Below are positions 34,144 to 42,355 of a stretch of 64,000 nucleotides of DNA, one piece after another; positions within the stretch are counted from its first letter, which is position 1; the number at the start of each line of letters is the position of its first letter. The position numbers and the translations under genes were made by a program. The DNA lies in NCBI RefSeq assembly GCF_004054195.1, contig NZ_SBIW01000001.1:62001-126000 (forward strand). Direction: 5' to 3'. Origin of the DNA: Mucilaginibacter gilvus. GTDB lineage: Bacteria; Bacteroidota; Bacteroidia; Sphingobacteriales; Sphingobacteriaceae. The notes under the pieces are model-generated. The model made no database searches. It saw only the letters and a list, made by a program, of their open reading frames with translations, and was not told where the DNA came from.

Positions 34144-34882
34144 GCTCTTCTAATTTTTGGCTGATGATGGCGTGTACCTCGTCGCGCAGGGCATCGGCAT
34201 CATCAATAGTTAAATGCGCCGTTTCTATCGGCTTATGTACAAATATATTACATACACCCGGTTTCGAGCCATATTTAAGCCCGTCGTCCCATAAAATTTC
34301 CCAGGTATTTAGGGATGTAACCGGGATGATTGGCAATTTAAGTTCGATGGCCATCCGGAAGGGGCCGTTCTTGAAATCTTTTAGTTGGGGCGGATAATTA
34401 TCGGGGATGGTAGCTTCGGGGAAGATGATGGTAGTAACGCCGCTTTCTAAACGTTCCATCACTTTTTTAAATGCACGGAATGATGCGATTTTGCTTTGCC
34501 TGTCTACAGGTACGTCCACCGTTCGGAAAAACAAGGCTGTCACAAAAAAATCGGCCAGTTCCTGCTTACCCATAAAACAGCAATCGTTTGTTTTCACAAA
34601 AATGCTCATGGCGGTAATATCCAGGTTGCTGGTGTGGTTGGGGCAAATAATGTAGGTGCGGCTCCAGTCTATCGGTTGCTCTATCTCAAAAACATACAAT
34701 ATGCCCAAGCAAAACGAACTTACTATGCCCCATACCCGCCGCAGGGCGTTCATATACTTATATCGGGAAGGTTTTCGCGAAAAAAAGTAAAAGAAGGGGA
34801 ACAATAACAAGTATGAAAATGCCACGCTAAAGGCGTAAAGGTAAACGTGCAGTTTCTTCAATATCATTTTCATCAGCCTCAA
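34118..34882 (-). CDS. plsC: 1-acyl-sn-glycerol-3-phosphate acyltransferase
   Basis: 254 aa inner-membrane enzyme that acylates lysophosphatidic acid to phosphatidic acid. An N-terminal helix (LYAFSVAFSYLLLFPFFYFF) is followed by the HX4D motif (H83-D88 in NHTSNLD) and FPEAT (154-158) in place of the usual FPEGT. A basic juxtamembrane segment (SRKPSRYK) fits membrane binding. Operon with gatC, overlapping by 26 bp. Divergent from trpS. Confidence 0.93.
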   Translation of the reverse strand: MRLMKMILKKLHVYLYAFSVAFSYLLLFPFFYFFSRKPSRYKYMNALRRVWGIVSSFCLGILYVFEIEQPIDWSRTYIICPNHTSNLDITAMSIFVKTNDCCFMGKQELADFFVTALFFRTVDVPVDRQSKIASFRAFKKVMERLESGVTTIIFPEATIPDNYPPQLKDFKNGPFRMAIELKLPIIPVTSLNTWEILWDDGLKYGSKPGVCNIFVHKPIETAHLTIDDADALRDEVHAIISQKLEEHDHRRTNS

Positions 34883-34914
34883 AAATATAAAAAATACTTA
34901 CTTTCGCCCCCTAT

Positions 34915-35910
34915 ATGGAAACTGTTGTTAGTGGTATACGATCTACCGGAAATTTGCACTTAGGTAATTATTACGGAGCTGTTCAAAACTTCGTGAAAAT
35001 GCAGCATGAATATAACTGCTATTTTTTTATTGCCGATCTGCATTCTTTAACCACGCACCCTACCCCTGCCAACCTGCACGGTAACGTAAAACAGGTTTTG
35101 GTGGAGTATCTGGCTGCGGGTATCGACCCGGAGAAGGCCACAATTTATGTACAAAGCGACGTGCCCGAAGTTACCGAGTTGTACCTGTACCTCAACATGA
35201 ACGCCTACACCGGCGAACTGGAACGCTCTACATCCTTTAAAGATAAAGTACGCGCCAACCCCGATAACGTGAACGCCGGCCTTTTAACCTACCCGGTTTT
35301 AATGGCTGCGGATATCATTATCCACAAGGCTACAAAAGTACCAGTAGGTAAAGATCAGGAACAACACCTGGAAATGGCCCGCACCTTTGGCAACCGCTTT
35401 AATCGTTTGTATAATAATGATTACTTCCCCGAGCCTTATGCGTTTAGCATGGGCAAAAACCTGGTAAAAATACCTGGACTTGATGGTAAAGGTAAAATGG
35501 GCAAGAGCGAAGGCGAAGGCAACGCGATATTTTTATCAGACACGCCGGAAGCTATCCGTAAAAAAGTAATGCGCGCCGTTACCGATGGCGGCCCTACCAC
35601 CGAGAACCAGGAAAAACCACAGGAGATCCAAAATCTGTTCGACCTGATGAAGGTTGTATCTACACCGGATACTTACGTCCATTTCGACGGCCTGTACAAT
35701 AGCATGGGCATCCGTTACGGCGACCTGAAAAAACAGCTTGCCGAGGATATGATCGTCGCTACACAGCCCATCCGCGAAAAAATAACCGATATAGCTAACG
35801 ATGCCGCATACCTGCGCCAGGTTGCTATTTACGGAGCCGCCAAGGCCCGCGAAAGCGCCCAGAAAACCATTAGGGAGGTGAGGGAAATTATCGGTTTCAG
35901 GAAGTTTTAA
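34915..35910 (+). CDS. trpS: Tryptophan--tRNA ligase
   Basis: 331 aa, normal length for a class I TrpRS. Charges tRNA(Trp). HIGH-type signature GNLHLGNYYGA at residues about 12-22, conserved STSFKDK and DIIIHKA segments, VGKDQEQHLEMAR for tRNA/ATP binding, and KMSKS-type loop K194-MGK-S198. A TACTTTCG element at 34899-34906 ends only 8 nt before the start codon, so the transcript leader may be very short. Confidence 0.96.
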   Translation: METVVSGIRSTGNLHLGNYYGAVQNFVKMQHEYNCYFFIADLHSLTTHPTPANLHGNVKQVLVEYLAAGIDPEKATIYVQSDVPEVTELYLYLNMNAYTGELERSTSFKDKVRANPDNVNAGLLTYPVLMAADIIIHKATKVPVGKDQEQHLEMARTFGNRFNRLYNNDYFPEPYAFSMGKNLVKIPGLDGKGKMGKSEGEGNAIFLSDTPEAIRKKVMRAVTDGGPTTENQEKPQEIQNLFDLMKVVSTPDTYVHFDGLYNSMGIRYGDLKKQLAEDMIVATQPIREKITDIANDAAYLRQVAIYGAAKARESAQKTIREVREIIGFRKF

Positions 35911-35920
35911 TTCGGTTGAT

Positions 35921-36022
35921 GTCTGAATCAGAATTTTCAGAATTAGAAAATTTTCAGAATTCAGGCGAGACAACAAAAAACATTCTGTTAATTCTGTAAA
36001 TTCGGGAAATTCTGATTCAGAC
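35921..36022. repeat. Inverted 16-bp repeat 'GTCTGAATCAGAATTT'
   Basis: Exact inverted arms at 35921-35936 and 36007-36022 enclose an AT-rich centre with several TTTTCAGAATT-like pieces. It fills the gap between trpS and the deoxynucleoside kinase gene. Typical of dispersed intergenic repeats in this group; could form a long mRNA hairpin. Confidence 0.75.
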
Positions 36023-36030
36023 ATTTATAT

Positions 36031-36645
36031 ATGCACATAGCTATTGTAGGAAATATTGGCGCGGGTAAAACTACACTTACCGAAATGCTGGCGAAAAATT
36101 ATGGTTGGGAACCCCTTTACGAGGCGGTAGACAATAACCCCTACCTGGAAGATTTTTACAGCGAAATGAAACGCTGGAGCTTTAACCTGCAGATCTATTT
36201 CCTCAACAGCCGCTACCGCCAGATAGTGGAGATACAGCGCAGTGGCCGCAACATTATACAGGACCGTACCATTTACGAGGATGCCTACATTTTTGCAGAG
36301 AACCTGCACGATATGGGCCTGATGACCACCCGCGATTACGAGAACTACGAGGCCATGTTTGATAACATTACCGAGTTCATCAAACCGCCCGATCTACTGG
36401 TGTATCTTAAAGCATCGGTACCTACGCTGGTGAACAACATACAGCGCCGCGGCCGCGAATATGAGATAGGCATCCGGATAGATTACCTCTCTAAACTGAA
36501 CGAGAAGTACGATAAATGGATAAAAAACTACAAACTGGGTAAACTGCTGGTGCTGGATAAAGACAACCTGGATTTTGCCAACAAAACCGAAGATATGGCT
36601 ACTATTGTGGAGAAGATAGAGCGCGAAATAAACGGGTTGTTTTAA
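36031..36645 (+). CDS. Deoxynucleoside kinase (deoxyadenosine/deoxyguanosine kinase type)
   Basis: 204 aa. Phosphorylates deoxynucleosides to monophosphates for dNTP salvage. P-loop GNIGAGKT at residues 7-14. Catalytic/lid features QDRTIYEDAYIFAENL (DRS-like motif), LVYLKASVPTL, and the arginine-rich lid NIQRRGREYE. It matches the dNK family of Bacteroidota and Firmicutes; substrate preference cannot be fixed from sequence alone. A short exported-protein gene follows 5 bp later. Confidence 0.9.
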   Translation: MHIAIVGNIGAGKTTLTEMLAKNYGWEPLYEAVDNNPYLEDFYSEMKRWSFNLQIYFLNSRYRQIVEIQRSGRNIIQDRTIYEDAYIFAENLHDMGLMTTRDYENYEAMFDNITEFIKPPDLLVYLKASVPTLVNNIQRRGREYEIGIRIDYLSKLNEKYDKWIKNYKLGKLLVLDKDNLDFANKTEDMATIVEKIEREINGLF

Positions 36646-36650
36646 TTGAA

Positions 36651-37241
36651 ATGAAGATAAAACTATTATTGCTATTAGCCATATGCGCTTGCAACGAGAC
36701 GCTGTTTGCACAAGCTAAACCTGCCGTTAATTACGTGGTCACCACCGCTCACGACACCATAAAATGCGAACTAAAAGGCACACGCAAGTATCTTCCTCTA
36801 AATTCGGCCGACAAAAAATTTATTAAAATAACACCCGATAAGATACTTGAAGTTTTTGAAGCAAAAGATTCTACCACGTATGCCGCAGTGCGCAAACCCG
36901 ACCAGGTGGATTCGGTTTATTTGCCGCGCCGTGAGCATGGGAAACTCGACCTGTATGAAGATGAACAATCCTATTACGGCGGAGGAGCCTTTAATGGAGG
37001 TATGGGATTTTCCGGAACAACTGTTAACTGGTATATCAGTAAAAACGGCGCACCTATTATTCAGTTAAAATCGAATTCTATTTTTAATAATGGAAGCCAA
37101 AGCAAGCGTAAAAATCTCTTTATAGAGATGATAGCAGACGATGCCCCTTTATTGGAAGAGTTTAAAAAACAGGATAGCTTTAGTTTTAAAGCCTTGCAAA
37201 AGTATGTACACCGGTACAACCAGGATATGCGAGGTAAATAA
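36651..37241 (+). CDS. Exported hypothetical protein
   Basis: 196 aa. Signal peptide MKIKLLLLLAICACNETLFA, cut before QAKP. The mature part has beta-rich stretches (NYVVTTAHDTIKCELKG, FIKITPDKILEVFEAKDSTTYAAVRKP) and a glycine-rich middle (YYGGGAFNGGMGFSG). It begins 5 bp after the kinase gene and is probably co-transcribed. This kind of protein is common in Sphingobacteriaceae; no function known to me. Confidence 0.72.
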   Translation: MKIKLLLLLAICACNETLFAQAKPAVNYVVTTAHDTIKCELKGTRKYLPLNSADKKFIKITPDKILEVFEAKDSTTYAAVRKPDQVDSVYLPRREHGKLDLYEDEQSYYGGGAFNGGMGFSGTTVNWYISKNGAPIIQLKSNSIFNNGSQSKRKNLFIEMIADDAPLLEEFKKQDSFSFKALQKYVHRYNQDMRGK

Positions 37242-37269
37242 TCTTACATAACTGCATGCGCTAACTTTT

Positions 37270-37410
37270 CCCACCGTTGTTTGTGTTGTCACCAACAACC
37301 CGGATGTTTTTAAATGGCTAATCCTTATATCTAAGTTATATAACGGCTTTACGGTTTAAACGTGTCCACATACATTGCGGGCTTGTAGGTGACGACACCG
37401 ACAAGGTGCT
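37270..37410. repeat. Short inverted-repeat element (MITE-like), copy B
   Basis: The left arm at 37270-37300 and right arm at 37381-37410 are imperfect inverted repeats (about 22 of 30 positions) sharing TTGT-GGTGAC-ACAC. The left arm can also fold on itself (TTGTT-GTG, loop TTGT, CAC-AACAA). Same family as 11561-11660 and the single arm at 37873-37903. No coding capacity. Confidence 0.6.
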
Positions 37411-37568
37411 AAAACGGAGTTTATTATATCAGAAAAATATATTGTTCCATATTTTAGTGGTTTTCTACTCTCATTTACCTGATTATCTGTTTGTTATCAA
37501 TGCAAAAACACTTAATTTCACCTTTTGCTGTCCTTTTTTTTAAAATTGTTAAGATTGATGTTTGCTTT

Positions 37569-37808
37569 ATGGAAAAATTATTTAAAATCAGAATCGACTC
37601 GGTGGAGTTTGATTCTAACCAAGTAGACTTAATTGTAAGTAGAATTGGGAAAAATGAAATTGATGAATTGGCTTTGTCTAAACTAAAAATTCAAGGTTTA
37701 ACATCCGACCCCAGAAACTTTAACTACTCAATTTCTGGCAAAGACCTGTATGTAGAAGGGTGGGCATCACAAATTCAAAAATCTGCAACGGCAGAATTTA
37801 TTATGTAG
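37569..37808 (+). CDS. Small orphan protein of unknown function
   Basis: 79 aa from the ATG at 37569 (MEKLFKIRIDSVEFD). An ATG at 37491 would add 26 hydrophobic residues. The protein is charged and soluble-looking, with ...VDLIVSRIGKNEIDELALSKLKIQGL and ...NYSISGKDLYVEGW. The AT-rich gene and its 20-bp terminator hairpin are bracketed by same-orientation copies of the inverted-repeat arm (37270-37300 and 37873-37903). It may be a mobile cassette or a lineage-specific gene. Confidence 0.55.
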   Translation: MEKLFKIRIDSVEFDSNQVDLIVSRIGKNEIDELALSKLKIQGLTSDPRNFNYSISGKDLYVEGWASQIQKSATAEFIM

Positions 37809-37809
37809 T

Positions 37810-37855
37810 AAAGAATTAAAGCGTCCTCGCTACATCGAGGACGCTTTAATTCTTT
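37810..37855 (+). terminator. Very long hairpin terminator after the orphan gene
   Basis: A perfect 20-bp stem (37810-37829 with 37836-37855) and 6-nt loop CTACAT begin right after the stop codon. It ends AATTCTTT, giving a short T-rich tail on the plus strand, and is symmetrical enough to work on both strands. Confidence 0.8.
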
Positions 37856-37872
37856 CCAAGAACATCTTATTT

Positions 37873-37903
37873 CCCGCCGGTGTTGGTGTTGTTAACAATA
37901 ACC
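37873..37903. repeat. Single arm of the MITE-like element, copy C
   Basis: On the minus strand it reads GGTTATTGTTAACAACACCA and onward, matching about 26 of 31 positions of the left arm at 37270-37300 in the same orientation. No partner arm was found downstream. Confidence 0.55.
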
Positions 37904-38128
37904 CTGAGATACAAGGACGGGAGCCACCGATAACGCCGACGCTCGCAGTCAAAAGTCTTGTTCGGGCTTGTTCGGGCTGTTCGCGCAAACAACCGAACAC
38001 GAACATACCGTAAAACATATTGCCACACGCAATAATTTCCAACCCTTACAACCTCTCCAACTCCCGAAAATTTTTCAACCCCTTTTCCACATTCGCATTT
38101 TCCATACCCCAAAACCCGCAAATTTTCT

Positions 38129-38136
38129 TACTTTTG
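38129..38136 (+). promoter_or_regulatory. Putative -7 element of pyrG
   Basis: TACTTTTG, an exact TAnnTTTG match, 62 nt before the pyrG start chosen here. Transcription starting just after it excludes any longer pyrG reading frame from 37968. Confidence 0.6.
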
Positions 38137-38198
38137 TACCCCGTACACAAACATTCGGCAACGACCTTATTCCGCTGCCGGGATTTCAAAAAAATCTC

Positions 38199-39809
38199 AT
38201 GACTAAATACATTTTTGTTACGGGTGGCGTTACTTCGTCATTAGGCAAAGGCATTATTTCTGCCTCGTTAGCTAAACTCCTCCAGGCCCGCGGTTACCGC
38301 GTTACCATCCAAAAGTTCGACCCGTATATTAATATCGATCCGGGAACCCTTAACCCTTACGAGCATGGCGAATGCTACGTTACCGAGGACGGTGCAGAAA
38401 CCGACCTTGACCTTGGCCACTACGAACGTTTTTTAAACACCCCAACATCAAAAGCCAATAACATTACCACAGGTCGTATTTACCAAAATGTAATTAACCG
38501 CGAACGCGAAGGCGCTTTCCTTGGTAAAACCGTGCAGGTTGTTCCGCACATTACCGATGAGATAAAACGTAACATGCGTATCCTGGGCGAAACAGGAGAT
38601 TATGACATCGTGATCACCGAAATTGGCGGTACCGTTGGCGATATCGAATCGCTGCCCTTTGTGGAAGCCGTACGCCAGTTTAAATGGGAAGTTGGCAGCG
38701 GCAACGCGCTGGTGATCCACCTTACCTTAATACCTTATTTAGCTGCTGCCGGTGAGTTAAAGACCAAACCAACCCAGCACTCTGTAAAAATGCTTTTGGA
38801 GTACGGGATACAGCCGGATATTTTGGTTTGCCGTACCGAGCACCATATTAATATGGATATCCGTAAAAAGATAGCCCTGTTTTGTAACGTAAACATCAAC
38901 GCGGTTATCGAGTCGATGGATGCATCAACTATTTACGATGTACCATTGCTGATGCTGAAAGAGCAACTGGACAAAACAGTATTAACCAAACTTAAGCTTC
39001 CTCACAAGAACGAGCCAAATCTGGATAGCTGGAAAGAGTTTTTGGGTCGTCTTAAAAATCCGACTTCCGAAGTTCGCATTGGCCTTGTAGGTAAATATGT
39101 AGAGCTGCCGGATGCCTACAAATCTATCATCGAATCGTTCATACACGCTGGTGCCAAAAACGAGTGCAAGGTTAAGGTACAGTACATCCCATCAGAACAA
39201 TTAACTGTAGAGAACGCTATAGACAAGCTGAAAGGCTTACATGGCGTATTGGTTGCCCCCGGCTTCGGCGAGCGCGGTTTTGAGGGCAAAATAGAGGCGA
39301 TACGCTACGTGCGCCAAAATAACATCCCATTCTTTGGTATCTGCCTGGGTATGCAATGTGCCGTGGTTGAATTTGGCCGCAACGTGTTGGGCCTTGCCAA
39401 CGCCAGCAGCACAGAGATGAACCAGGACACCCCGCACCCGGTTATCGCCATGATGGAAGATCAGAAGAACATCACCAATAAAGGTGGTACCATGCGTTTA
39501 GGATCCTACCCATGCGACCTTAAAAAAGGCAGCAAGGCAGCAGCTATTTACGGCAAAACCAGCATCACCGAGCGCCACCGCCACCGTTACGAATTTAACA
39601 ACAAGTACCTTAAACAGTACGAAACCGCCGGTTTACTACCATCGGGCATTAACCCCGAAAACGGTTTGGTAGAGGTAGTTGAACTTAAAAACCACCCGTT
39701 TTTTGTTGGCGCGCAGTTCCACCCCGAATTAAAATCAACAGTTGCAAATCCACACCCACTTTTTATTAACTTTGTCGCCGCTTCGCTGGCCTACGCACGC
39801 AAGAATTAA
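38199..39809 (+). CDS. pyrG: CTP synthase (glutamine hydrolysing)
   Basis: 536 aa from the ATG at 38199 ([18 protein letters not shown]), matching the conserved family N-terminus; the open frame from 37968 is leader sequence. Converts UTP to CTP using glutamine or ammonia. The synthase domain has the P-loop [25 protein letters not shown] and [11 protein letters not shown]. The class I amidotransferase domain has catalytic C382 in GICLGMQ and the HPE triad in AQFHPELKS. Followed 75 bp later by yidC. Confidence 0.97.
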   Translation: MTKYIFVTGGVTSSLGKGIISASLAKLLQARGYRVTIQKFDPYINIDPGTLNPYEHGECYVTEDGAETDLDLGHYERFLNTPTSKANNITTGRIYQNVINREREGAFLGKTVQVVPHITDEIKRNMRILGETGDYDIVITEIGGTVGDIESLPFVEAVRQFKWEVGSGNALVIHLTLIPYLAAAGELKTKPTQHSVKMLLEYGIQPDILVCRTEHHINMDIRKKIALFCNVNINAVIESMDASTIYDVPLLMLKEQLDKTVLTKLKLPHKNEPNLDSWKEFLGRLKNPTSEVRIGLVGKYVELPDAYKSIIESFIHAGAKNECKVKVQYIPSEQLTVENAIDKLKGLHGVLVAPGFGERGFEGKIEAIRYVRQNNIPFFGICLGMQCAVVEFGRNVLGLANASSTEMNQDTPHPVIAMMEDQKNITNKGGTMRLGSYPCDLKKGSKAAAIYGKTSITERHRHRYEFNNKYLKQYETAGLLPSGINPENGLVEVVELKNHPFFVGAQFHPELKSTVANPHPLFINFVAASLAYARKN

Positions 39810-39884
39810 CAATTAAAACAGTAGGTTGATGGACACCCGGTTGTAACAAAACCAGCTGATGTTAATCATACGATATATTAGATA

Positions 39885-41705
39885 ATGGATAGAAATACGT
39901 TTACAGGATTATTCCTGATCATGATCATCATGGGGGCCTCGATCTATTTTATGAAGCCCAGTGATGAGGCCATAAAAAAAGAAAGAGCAGTAGCCCACCA
40001 GGATTCGCTTAAAAGAGCCGGCATAAAAGCCCCCGCTACAGTCGCCAAGTTTGATACTGCTAAAAAATCTACCGTGGTAGATTCTGCCGTATTAAAAACC
40101 GCTTTCGGTGCAGCAACCGTAGGCAAAGAAGAGTTTGTAACTGTTGAGAATAAAGATATCCGCCTAAAGCTATCTACCAAAGGCGGTAAGGTTTACTCTG
40201 CGGAGCTAAAAAACTATAAAACGTTTGATAAAAAACCGCTTATTCTTTTCAGCGGCGATAAAAACACCTTTGGCCTTACATTTAGTGCTGCCGGTAAACC
40301 TATCAATACCAACGATTTGTACTTTACCCCAAGTGCAACTGAGTTGAAAGTTGCCGGTAAAGATTCGTCTTCGCTTACCATGCGTTTAAGCTACAGCCCT
40401 ACACAGTATATAGATTATGTATACAATTTAAAGGGTACCGGCTATAAACTGGGTCTTATCATTAAACCCGTTGGGCTTGACCAAGTGATCGCTAACAGCG
40501 GCACGCTTAACCTCAGCTGGGCTGCCAGCCTGCATAAGCAGGAAAAAGACATTAAAATGGAGCGCCAGTACTCTACCGTGTATTATAAAAATACAGACAA
40601 TGAGGTGGATTACCTGAGCGAAGCCAAAGACGAGGCAAAACCCATCACCGACAAAAAAATGCAGTGGGTGGCATTTAAGCAGCACTTTTTCTCTAACGCG
40701 TTGATCGCAACCGGCGGCATCAGCAAATCTAACTTAGCGGTTAGTACCGATATTAACGATACTACCGATGTGAAGCAAATGAAAGCTGACCTATCCTTTG
40801 GCCGTAATGCTTTGGGCGAGGCACCGCTGCTGTTTTACTTCGGCCCAAACCGTTACTCTACCTTAAAGGACCAGGGTTACGACCTGCAAAAACTGGTTAA
40901 CCTGGGCTGGGGTCCGTTGAAATACATCAACCAGTTTGCTACCCTGCCTATATTTAACTTCCTGAATAAATTCAACTGGAACTATGGTATCATCATCTTA
41001 GCTTTAACCCTTATCCTGAAGTTGGTATTGTCCCCGCTTACCTACAAGTCGTACTTAAGTATGGCCAAGATGCGCGTTTTAAAGCCGGAAATGGATGAGA
41101 TAAAAGGTAAAGTTGGCGAGGACAACCCTACGCTTTTACAGCAGGAATACCTGAAGCTTTACAAAAAAGCAGGCGTGAACCCGCTGGGTGGTTGTTTGCC
41201 GTTGGTGATACAAATGCCGATAGTGATCGCGTTCTTCCGCTTTTTCCCAAGCTTATTTGAGCTTCGCGGCCAAAGCTTTCTGTGGATGCACGATCTTTCC
41301 ACGTACGATTCGGTTATCACCTTCGCGCCAATATTTGGTGTAAGTCACATCAGTTTGATGTGTTTGCTGATGACCATCTCAACGCTGATCTACACTTATT
41401 TCAACAACCAAATCTCGGGCGCGACGGGGCAGATGAAGTACATCGGCTATATTACGCCGCTTATCTTCCTCATCACCCTTAACAGCTACCCATCAGGTTT
41501 AAACTACTATTACTTTTTGGCCAACATGCTAACCTTTTTACAGCAATACCTGATCAAATTCATGGTTGATGATAAGAAGATCCATGCCCAGATCCAGGAG
41601 AATAAAAAGAAACCCGACGACCCTAAAAAGAAAAAAACAGGTTTCGGTGCCAAACTCGACGAAATGATGCGCGCTCAAGCACAAGTGCAAGCGAAGAAGA
41701 AATAA
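39885..41705 (+). CDS. yidC: Membrane protein insertase YidC
   Basis: 606 aa, normal for the Gram-negative form. An N-terminal membrane anchor (TGLFLIMIIMGASIYFM) is followed by a large periplasmic domain to about residue 350, then the five-helix insertase core beginning FNWNYGIIILALTLILKLVLSPLTYKSYLSMAKM, with GCLPLVIQMPIVIAFFRFF. The tail is lysine-rich (KKKPDDPKKKKTGFG), as expected for ribosome contact. It inserts inner-membrane proteins with or without Sec. A terminator follows at 41745-41773. Confidence 0.96.
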   Translation: MDRNTFTGLFLIMIIMGASIYFMKPSDEAIKKERAVAHQDSLKRAGIKAPATVAKFDTAKKSTVVDSAVLKTAFGAATVGKEEFVTVENKDIRLKLSTKGGKVYSAELKNYKTFDKKPLILFSGDKNTFGLTFSAAGKPINTNDLYFTPSATELKVAGKDSSSLTMRLSYSPTQYIDYVYNLKGTGYKLGLIIKPVGLDQVIANSGTLNLSWAASLHKQEKDIKMERQYSTVYYKNTDNEVDYLSEAKDEAKPITDKKMQWVAFKQHFFSNALIATGGISKSNLAVSTDINDTTDVKQMKADLSFGRNALGEAPLLFYFGPNRYSTLKDQGYDLQKLVNLGWGPLKYINQFATLPIFNFLNKFNWNYGIIILALTLILKLVLSPLTYKSYLSMAKMRVLKPEMDEIKGKVGEDNPTLLQQEYLKLYKKAGVNPLGGCLPLVIQMPIVIAFFRFFPSLFELRGQSFLWMHDLSTYDSVITFAPIFGVSHISLMCLLMTISTLIYTYFNNQISGATGQMKYIGYITPLIFLITLNSYPSGLNYYYFLANMLTFLQQYLIKFMVDDKKIHAQIQENKKKPDDPKKKKTGFGAKLDEMMRAQAQVQAKKK

Positions 41706-41744
41706 TCTTTTGGACGAAAGACTAAAAGACGAAAGATAAAATAC

Positions 41745-41773
41745 AAACCCACAGCTTTATAGGCTGTGGGTTT
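41745..41773 (+). terminator. Terminator of yidC
   Basis: AAACCCACAGC pairs with GCTGTGGGTTT around a 7-nt loop, followed by more Ts, 40 nt past the yidC stop. Confidence 0.9.
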
Positions 41774-41918
41774 TTTGTTGGTTTGATTTTTAACACCGCA
41801 TTGTTATAAGGCACGAGGCAATCTCCTTGGCAGCAGGGCGGTTACGCAAATCCACTTTGCGCGCAAGGGATTGTGCGATTCCCCTGTTGAGAGTAATAGC
41901 CCAGGATAAGACAAGATC

Positions 41919-42150
41919 ATGAAACGTTCCGATGGAACGTATTACTTGCTATTTGTTTTTCTACCCATGAAACGTTCCTACAGAACGATTTCAATTTTTT
42001 CATTCCATCGGGATGTTTCATGGGTAGATATTTGTTTTTTACCCATGAAACGTTCCTACAGAACGATTTCAATTTTTTCATCCCATCGGGATGTTTCATG
42101 GGTAGAAACAACGGAAATAAGTAGTATCACGTTCCATCGGAACGTTTCAT
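41919..42150. repeat. Nested palindromic repeat cluster
   Basis: Outer arms ATGAAACGTTCCGATGGAAC (41919 on) and the exact complement ending at 42150 form a perfect 22-bp inverted repeat. Inside are two tandem units, 41961-42027 and 42041-42105, nearly identical over about 65 bp. Each folds on its own: ACCCATGAAAC at one end and GTTTCATGGGT at the other. Open frames here on either strand are repetitive translations (RNVSWV, LPMKRSYR) and not genes. The rest of the 41774-42355 gap holds a relative of the 2679-2778 repeat near 41800-41840 and otherwise no gene. Confidence 0.85.
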
Positions 42151-42343
42151 GGATTGCCACTTGTCTAATCATAGGCTATTACTCTCTCAAGAGGTGTGGA
42201 AGGGTGTGTTCGCGCGTTGCAAAGTTGGCAAACACACCCCTGCCACCGCTCATTCCTGCCCGCCTCCTTTGGAGAAGGGAATCGAAAATTCTACGCTTAA
42301 CTTTTTTAACCTCTCACAACTAAATATATTAGCAAAATTGTTT

Positions 42344-42351
42344 TACATTTG
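42344..42351 (+). promoter_or_regulatory. TAnnTTTG element just before the fusion nuclease start
   Basis: TACATTTG ends 4 nt before the ATG at 42356. Taken as a -7 element, it would start transcription at or next to the start codon (leaderless mRNA). It may also be chance. Confidence 0.35.
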
Positions 42352-42355
42352 AAAT

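Noticed and set aside
37270..37903. Integron attC-like sites around the orphan gene
   Set aside because: Arms share internal symmetry but lack the RYYYAAC/GTTRRRY core pairs; no integrase in the window.
37968..38198. N-terminal extension of CTP synthase
   Set aside because: Not family-like; a TAnnTTTG promoter element lies inside it, and [10 protein letters not shown] is the conserved start.
41961..42105. Possible CRISPR array
   Set aside because: Only two copies, 65 bp each with a 13-bp gap, self-folding over their whole length; no spacers and no cas genes.
41917..42323. Overlapping open frames on both strands with repeated RNVSWV and LPMKRSYR peptides
   Set aside because: They are translations of the palindromic repeat cluster; both strands are open only because the units are tandem and self-complementary.
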